Source of the DNA: Oscillospiraceae bacterium MB24-C1
GTDB taxonomy: Bacteria > Bacillota > Clostridia > Oscillospirales > Ruminococcaceae
Reading direction: 5' to 3'
NCBI GenBank assembly: GCA_030913685.1
Contig: CP133187.1
Location: 1,883,501-1,947,500, forward strand
DNA: 64,000 bases
The notes under the pieces were generated by a model that had not been told where the DNA came from, did no database searches, and saw only the letters and a program-made list of their open reading frames with translations. Of this stretch, positions 60,681 through 64,000 are shown piece after piece. Both the position numbers and the translations under genes were made by a program. Within the stretch, counting starts at the first letter, position 1, and each line of letters opens with the position of its first letter.

Positions 60681-61085
60681 TGGTGCCAATCTGCCTTTCT
60701 TGAATTCAATTTAAAGCGCTAAAGTTTAAACTGATAAAGAGTCTATCACAGAAAGGAGGCAATTGTCCAGCATAAATTATAAAGCTATACAAAAATAATT
60801 AAAATTAGCTAATTTTAGCCTTAAAACAGAGCATGTATTACGATAAGAAATATAAATAAGTTTGGTTTAAATTTTAAAAAGAAAACTTTCGCGCAATTAT
60901 GAAACTGTAAATAGAACACCGCGATACCTTATCTATAAGCGGATGTCTCGAGGGCTATTGGAGCTACCTAAAAAACCGAATATTTTTAAGTTAAATATAT
61001 CTGTACATTTAATTTTTTTGGATTTTTAAAATATTATTTACGATTTCAAAACTATTTTATAAAATGAGGTAAAGGAGGGGTTGTT
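60681..61085. other. Divergent intergenic region between etfB and lrp, with a palindrome
   Basis: 405 bases with no gene. An 18-base perfect palindrome TAAAATTAGCTAATTTTA lies at 60800-60817, about 120 bases upstream of etfB and 270 upstream of lrp. The right end is strongly AT-rich and ends in AAAGGAGG before lrp. I see no convincing -35/-10 pair for etfB. The divergent arrangement with an Lrp-type regulator suggests that this DNA holds its operator. Confidence 0.5.
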
Positions 61086-61526
61086 ATGGATATAATCGAC
61101 ACTGGAATTCTTGAGGTATTAAAAGAGAACGGACGCGCGTCTGCTTCCGAAATCAGCAGAAAAGTGCGTCTTTCGGTGCCTGCCGTTACCGAACGCATTA
61201 AAAAGCTTGAGCAGAATGGCATCATTAGGAAATATACCGTTAAAATCAATCGCTATCAAACCGGGCAACGGTTGCTGGCGTTTGTATTTGTTAATATTGA
61301 TACAACGGCACATATCGAAAACTTCAGAAATCAAATGGTGCAACACCCCTGCGTTTTGGAATGTCACCACGTTGCGGGCGCTTATGACTATTTGCTCAAA
61401 GTTGCTTTAGAAGACACGCAAGCGCTGGAGAACTTTTTATCTGTCACACTTAAAAAGATGGATGGCGTATCAAGCTCAAATACTATTATCACGTTAGCTA
61501 CCTTAAAGGAAGAATTGAATATATGA
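61086..61526 (+). CDS. Lrp/AsnC-family transcriptional regulator
   Basis: 146 residues. The N-terminal winged helix is IDTGILEVLKENGRASASEISRKVRLSVPAVTERIKKLEQNGIIRKYTVKI; the C-terminal RAM domain is LLAFVFVNIDTTAHIENF and HHVAGAYDYLLKV. It probably senses an amino acid. It overlaps the LysE-type exporter by 4 bases (ATGA), a common regulator-exporter pairing, and is divergent from the etf operon, so it may control either or both. Confidence 0.94.
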   Translation: MDIIDTGILEVLKENGRASASEISRKVRLSVPAVTERIKKLEQNGIIRKYTVKINRYQTGQRLLAFVFVNIDTTAHIENFRNQMVQHPCVLECHHVAGAYDYLLKVALEDTQALENFLSVTLKKMDGVSSSNTIITLATLKEELNI

Positions 61527-62152
61527 AAGGCGGCATCATGATTTGGCGAGGGCTTAAATTTGGTATGCTGTTGCAGCTGGCCATTGGGCCAATGTGTTTG
61601 ATGGTATTTAACACCTCTGTGACGCAGGGAGTGCTTTATAGTTTGTGTCTTGTGGCGGCTATCGTAATTGTCGATGCTTTTTACATCGCGCTGTCCTGCG
61701 CCGGGGCTGCGGTGGTTTTGTACCGGGCGCGGGTGAAAATGGTGGTTCAACTTATAGGTGCTTCTGTACTCGTGTTATTTGGCGCTAATCTGGTGGCGAG
61801 TGGTTTAGGTTTCTCGCTGCTGCCCTCGGTGGCGATTTTTTCTCATCCGACAGGGCAAAGCCTCTTTGTGCAGGGATTGCTGTTGACAGCATCCAATCCG
61901 TTGACAATTCTGTTTTGGGGCGGTGTGCTGTCTGCCCAGGTGGCTGAAAACGGTTGGAACAAAAATGAGCTTTCTCTCTTTGCGCTAGGCTGCATTTTGG
62001 CCACGGTATTATTTTTAACAGCTGTAGCATTTTTGGCTGGGGCTTTCGGCCGGTTTTTACCCAAGGTCGCCATACAAATGCTCAACGTGATTGTGGGCAC
62101 AGTACTCATGTTCTTTGGGGCCAAGTTGTTTTGCAAAAAACGAATGGAGTAA
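61523..62152 (+). CDS. LysE/RhtB-family amino-acid exporter
   Basis: 209 residues and six hydrophobic segments. The LysE-type pattern is GMLLQLAIGPMCLMVFNTSVTQGVLYSLCLVAAIVIVDAFYIALSC and GLLLTASNPLTILFWGGVLS. The first ATG (61523) overlaps the lrp stop; an inner ATG at 61538, 4 bases after AAAGGCGG, is a real alternative. Likely regulated by the adjacent Lrp protein. Confidence 0.9.
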   Translation: MKGGIMIWRGLKFGMLLQLAIGPMCLMVFNTSVTQGVLYSLCLVAAIVIVDAFYIALSCAGAAVVLYRARVKMVVQLIGASVLVLFGANLVASGLGFSLLPSVAIFSHPTGQSLFVQGLLLTASNPLTILFWGGVLSAQVAENGWNKNELSLFALGCILATVLFLTAVAFLAGAFGRFLPKVAIQMLNVIVGTVLMFFGAKLFCKKRME

Positions 62153-62256
62153 AGTGAGCAAGACCGCTTTTTAATTATATCTAACAAGTTTAAATTAATT
62201 AAAAAGGTGGATGTTTTTAAAAATTAGAAATTGCAAAAAATATTCTAATAAAATGC

Positions 62257-62285
62257 TTGACAAATAATAGTAAATGGTCTATGGT
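62257..62285 (+). promoter_or_regulatory. Sigma-A promoter for the blaI-blaR1 pair
   Basis: TTGACA (62257-62262) and TATGGT (62280-62285) are 17 bases apart. The expected transcription start falls within the operator-like inverted repeats that begin at 62287, which fits repression by the product of the first gene. Confidence 0.7.
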
Positions 62286-62286
62286 T

Positions 62287-62327
62287 TAAACAACTAAACA
62301 ATTGTTTGGCAATTTTAAAGTTGTTTA
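62287..62327 (+). promoter_or_regulatory. Nested inverted repeats, likely BlaI-type operator
   Basis: AAACAATTGTTT (62296-62307) is a perfect 12-base palindrome. It lies inside a larger inverted repeat TAAACAACT (62287-62295) with AGTTGTTTA (62319-62327). BlaI/MecI proteins bind short dyads just downstream of the promoter. The half-site here, AAACAA/AACAACT, differs from the staphylococcal TACA/TGTA. Confidence 0.6.
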
Positions 62328-62340
62328 AGGAGGAAGATTT

Positions 62341-62718
62341 ATGGAACCTTTTAAGCGTTTGCCTGACGCAGAGCTAGAGGTTATGCTGTTGATTTGGCAG
62401 AGCCACGATGCCATCCACACTGGGGAGCTTTTACAGCGCCTGCGCAAAACCAAAGACTGTAACTTGCAAATGCTGCAGTCCACATTAAACCGGCTGGTTA
62501 GCAAGCAATTTATTAAATGTGAAAAAATTGGCCGGCTGAATTTTTACACCCCTCTTGTGGATGCCGAAGATTACCGCATACAGGAGGCCGGTGGAATGAT
62601 TGAAAAGCTTTACGAAAATTCACCCGCAAAGCTATTTGCTGCACTGTTCAAAAACAACGCGCTCAGTGAGGGCGAAGTTATGGAGCTGAAAAAACTGCTT
62701 GAAGAAAGCGGGGAATAA
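62341..62718 (+). CDS. BlaI/MecI-family transcriptional repressor
   Basis: 125 residues. The winged helix matches BlaI: LPDAELEVMLLIWQSHDAIHTGELLQRL, then NLQMLQSTLNRLVSKQFIKCEKIGRLNFYTPLV. The C-terminal dimerisation helices include LFAALFKNNALSEGEVMELKKLLEE. It should be cleaved or released when its membrane partner senses a signal. The ATG has AAGGAGG 7-8 bases upstream and the BlaR1-like gene follows after 2 bases. Confidence 0.92.
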   Translation: MEPFKRLPDAELEVMLLIWQSHDAIHTGELLQRLRKTKDCNLQMLQSTLNRLVSKQFIKCEKIGRLNFYTPLVDAEDYRIQEAGGMIEKLYENSPAKLFAALFKNNALSEGEVMELKKLLEESGE

Positions 62719-62720
62719 AT

Positions 62721-64000
62721 ATGCTTACGGCATTTTTTAAAGTTTTCTTTGGCGTTTCACTTTCTCTATCACCGCTCATCTTGTTGTTTCATTTGGCTGG
62801 GCCAACATTACGCAAGCGATATTCCGCTTACCTTTACCACTGGGTCTGGTTGGTTTTTGCGTTGCGGTTGCTGCTTCCAATACCGCTTTACGAGCACTCT
62901 CCGCTGTTACTCTCCTCTGGAGAGGCGGTCTACTTTTTGGAACAGGATCCTTCTGTTGCTGCACGCGCCTTTGCGGAGGCGGCATCTAGCAGCTTGACAG
63001 ATGGGGTTGCATTGTTTCCTGGGCAGGTCGGCATCTCGTGGATGGGCATCGGGGCTATGGTCTGGATTGCCGGCGCGGTGATATTTTTTCTGTTTCACCT
63101 CGCAGCACAGTGGAAGATGCATCATGAACTACGCCGGTGGAGTATACCGGTACAAGATAATAAAACTGTCGCGCTTTTTGAGCAAAGCAAACGAGAGCAG
63201 GCGGTTACCCGACCGATTCGGCTTCGCATATGTATGCGGATGACCAGCCCAATGTTGACCGGTCTTTTTCGCCCCTATATTTTGCTGCCTTATGCGGGCC
63301 TGAAGGAGCAGCAGCTGGCCAGTGTTTTCCGTCACGAGCTGATGCACTATAAGAGGGGCGATTTGTGGTATAAGTTGTTGCTCATGACGGTTCTGGCGCT
63401 AAATTGGTATAATCCGTTTGTATATCTGCTGGTGTGGCAGGCAGAAAACGCGATGGAACTTGCTTGTGACAGCGACGTTCTACGCAGCGGCGGGGTTTCC
63501 CGCAAAGAATATGGGTTGGCGATTTTATCGCAGCTCCGACCCGACAAGACAAAATATATGTTGCTTACTACTCAGTTTTATGGAGGAAAAAAAGATATGA
63601 AACTCAGAATTCAACAGATTGCGGACTCTTCCCGCAAGAAAAATGGATTTATTGCGATAATATTTTGCGCAGTTTTAATTATCTCCGGAAGTGTTCTGGT
63701 AGGATGCGCTCCTGCTGCGGTAGGAACATTTCAAAAGACGGCCCCTGCGCAGTCAGTAGTCTTACAGGAATCGACGTCGGCGGTAAGTGAAGTGAAGGAA
63801 GAGCAGGAATCGGATTCGTCGTCGCCTACGTCGGAGGAAAAGTCGGAATTGACCGATACCATTTTTAAAAGCAGTACACTTGATGCTGATGGGCTACAGC
63901 AGCTTAGTGAACGTATAAAACACATTGCTACTAACAGCAAGTTACAGTATGCTGGTGGCACGATGGCATGGCCTGCTCCTGAAGGCGAGCAGATAAGCTT
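62721..64000 (+). CDS. BlaR1-like M56 metallopeptidase running into an M23-like domain, 3' end cut by window
   Basis: Open from ATG 62721 to the last base without a stop (426 codons visible). N-terminal membrane segments (FFKVFFGVSLSLSPLILLFHLAG, YLYHWVWLVFALRLLLPIPL, GIGAMVWIAGAVIFFLFHLAAQ) precede the zinc motif HELMH with the M56 pattern SVFRHELMHYKRGD and NAMELACDSDV. A further hydrophobic segment (GFIAIIFCAVLIISGSVLVGC) leads to a Ser/Glu-rich stretch. The last residues GGTMAWPAPEGEQIS resemble the start of an M23 peptidase domain. M23/M56 fusions are known in Clostridia; a penicillin-binding sensor as in true BlaR1 is not seen. It probably inactivates the upstream BlaI-type repressor on signal. 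Confidence 0.85.
   Translation, partial: MLTAFFKVFFGVSLSLSPLILLFHLAGPTLRKRYSAYLYHWVWLVFALRLLLPIPLYEHSPLLLSSGEAVYFLEQDPSVAARAFAEAASSSLTDGVALFPGQVGISWMGIGAMVWIAGAVIFFLFHLAAQWKMHHELRRWSIPVQDNKTVALFEQSKREQAVTRPIRLRICMRMTSPMLTGLFRPYILLPYAGLKEQQLASVFRHELMHYKRGDLWYKLLLMTVLALNWYNPFVYLLVWQAENAMELACDSDVLRSGGVSRKEYGLAILSQLRPDKTKYMLLTTQFYGGKKDMKLRIQQIADSSRKKNGFIAIIFCAVLIISGSVLVGCAPAAVGTFQKTAPAQSVVLQESTSAVSEVKEEQESDSSSPTSEEKSELTDTIFKSSTLDADGLQQLSERIKHIATNSKLQYAGGTMAWPAPEGEQIS

Overview
The window is about 64 kb of a motile, low-to-moderate GC, Gram-positive anaerobe, most likely a Clostridia member (Oscillospirales/Ruminococcaceae-like). The evidence is the Bacillus/Clostridium-type flagellar gene set (FliY, CheC, CheD, FliW-CsrA, FapA, FlbD), consistently strong AGGAGG ribosome sites, a class B sortase and a ferredoxin-fused Etf/2-hydroxyacid dehydrogenase set. 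The organism cannot be named from the sequence alone.

Region 1 (1-8.96 kb) is the late flagellar class: fliD (cut by the window start) and the flgM-flgN-flgK-flgL-DUF6470-fliW-csrA operon. Both units have recognisable sigma-28 (SigD) promoters. A small gene that seems to begin with an ATT codon lies near fliD.

Region 2 (9-21.7 kb) is an accessory regulatory block. It holds a Soj-like ParA with a ComFB-domain partner, a degenerate EAL-HDOD protein, an FtsA-like actin ATPase with a long C-terminal extension, a PilZ protein, and FliK-like and FlhB-tail (FhlB-like) proteins. A cheA-cheW-cheR-cheB operon on the + strand closes the block.

Region 3 (21.9-48.8 kb) is one very long minus-strand fla/che operon. 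It is read from flgB-flgC, then after a terminator and two new sigma-A promoters from fliE through fliF-G-H-I-J-K, flgD, TIGR02530, flgE, flbD, motA, motB, fliM, fliY, cheY, fliO-P-Q-R, flhB, flhA, sigD, flgF, flgG, cheC, cheD and fapA. FliL, FlhF and FlhG, normally found in this operon, are absent from it. fliY is interrupted at a run of eight C, which is either phase variation, a true mutation or a sequencing error.

Region 4 (48.8-55.8 kb) carries a class B sortase with a ~1477-residue secreted cadherin-like repeat protein ending in NPNTG without the usual hydrophobic tail, then a WYL regulator and a GyrI-like protein.

Region 5 (56-64 kb) is metabolic and regulatory: etfB, ferredoxin-etfA, an FAD 2-hydroxyacid dehydrogenase and a YkvI-like membrane protein (probable electron-bifurcating lactate-type oxidation), an Lrp regulator with a LysE exporter, and a BlaI/BlaR1-like pair whose second member appears to run into an M23 peptidase domain at the window end. 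No tRNA, rRNA, CRISPR array, insertion sequence or prophage was seen.
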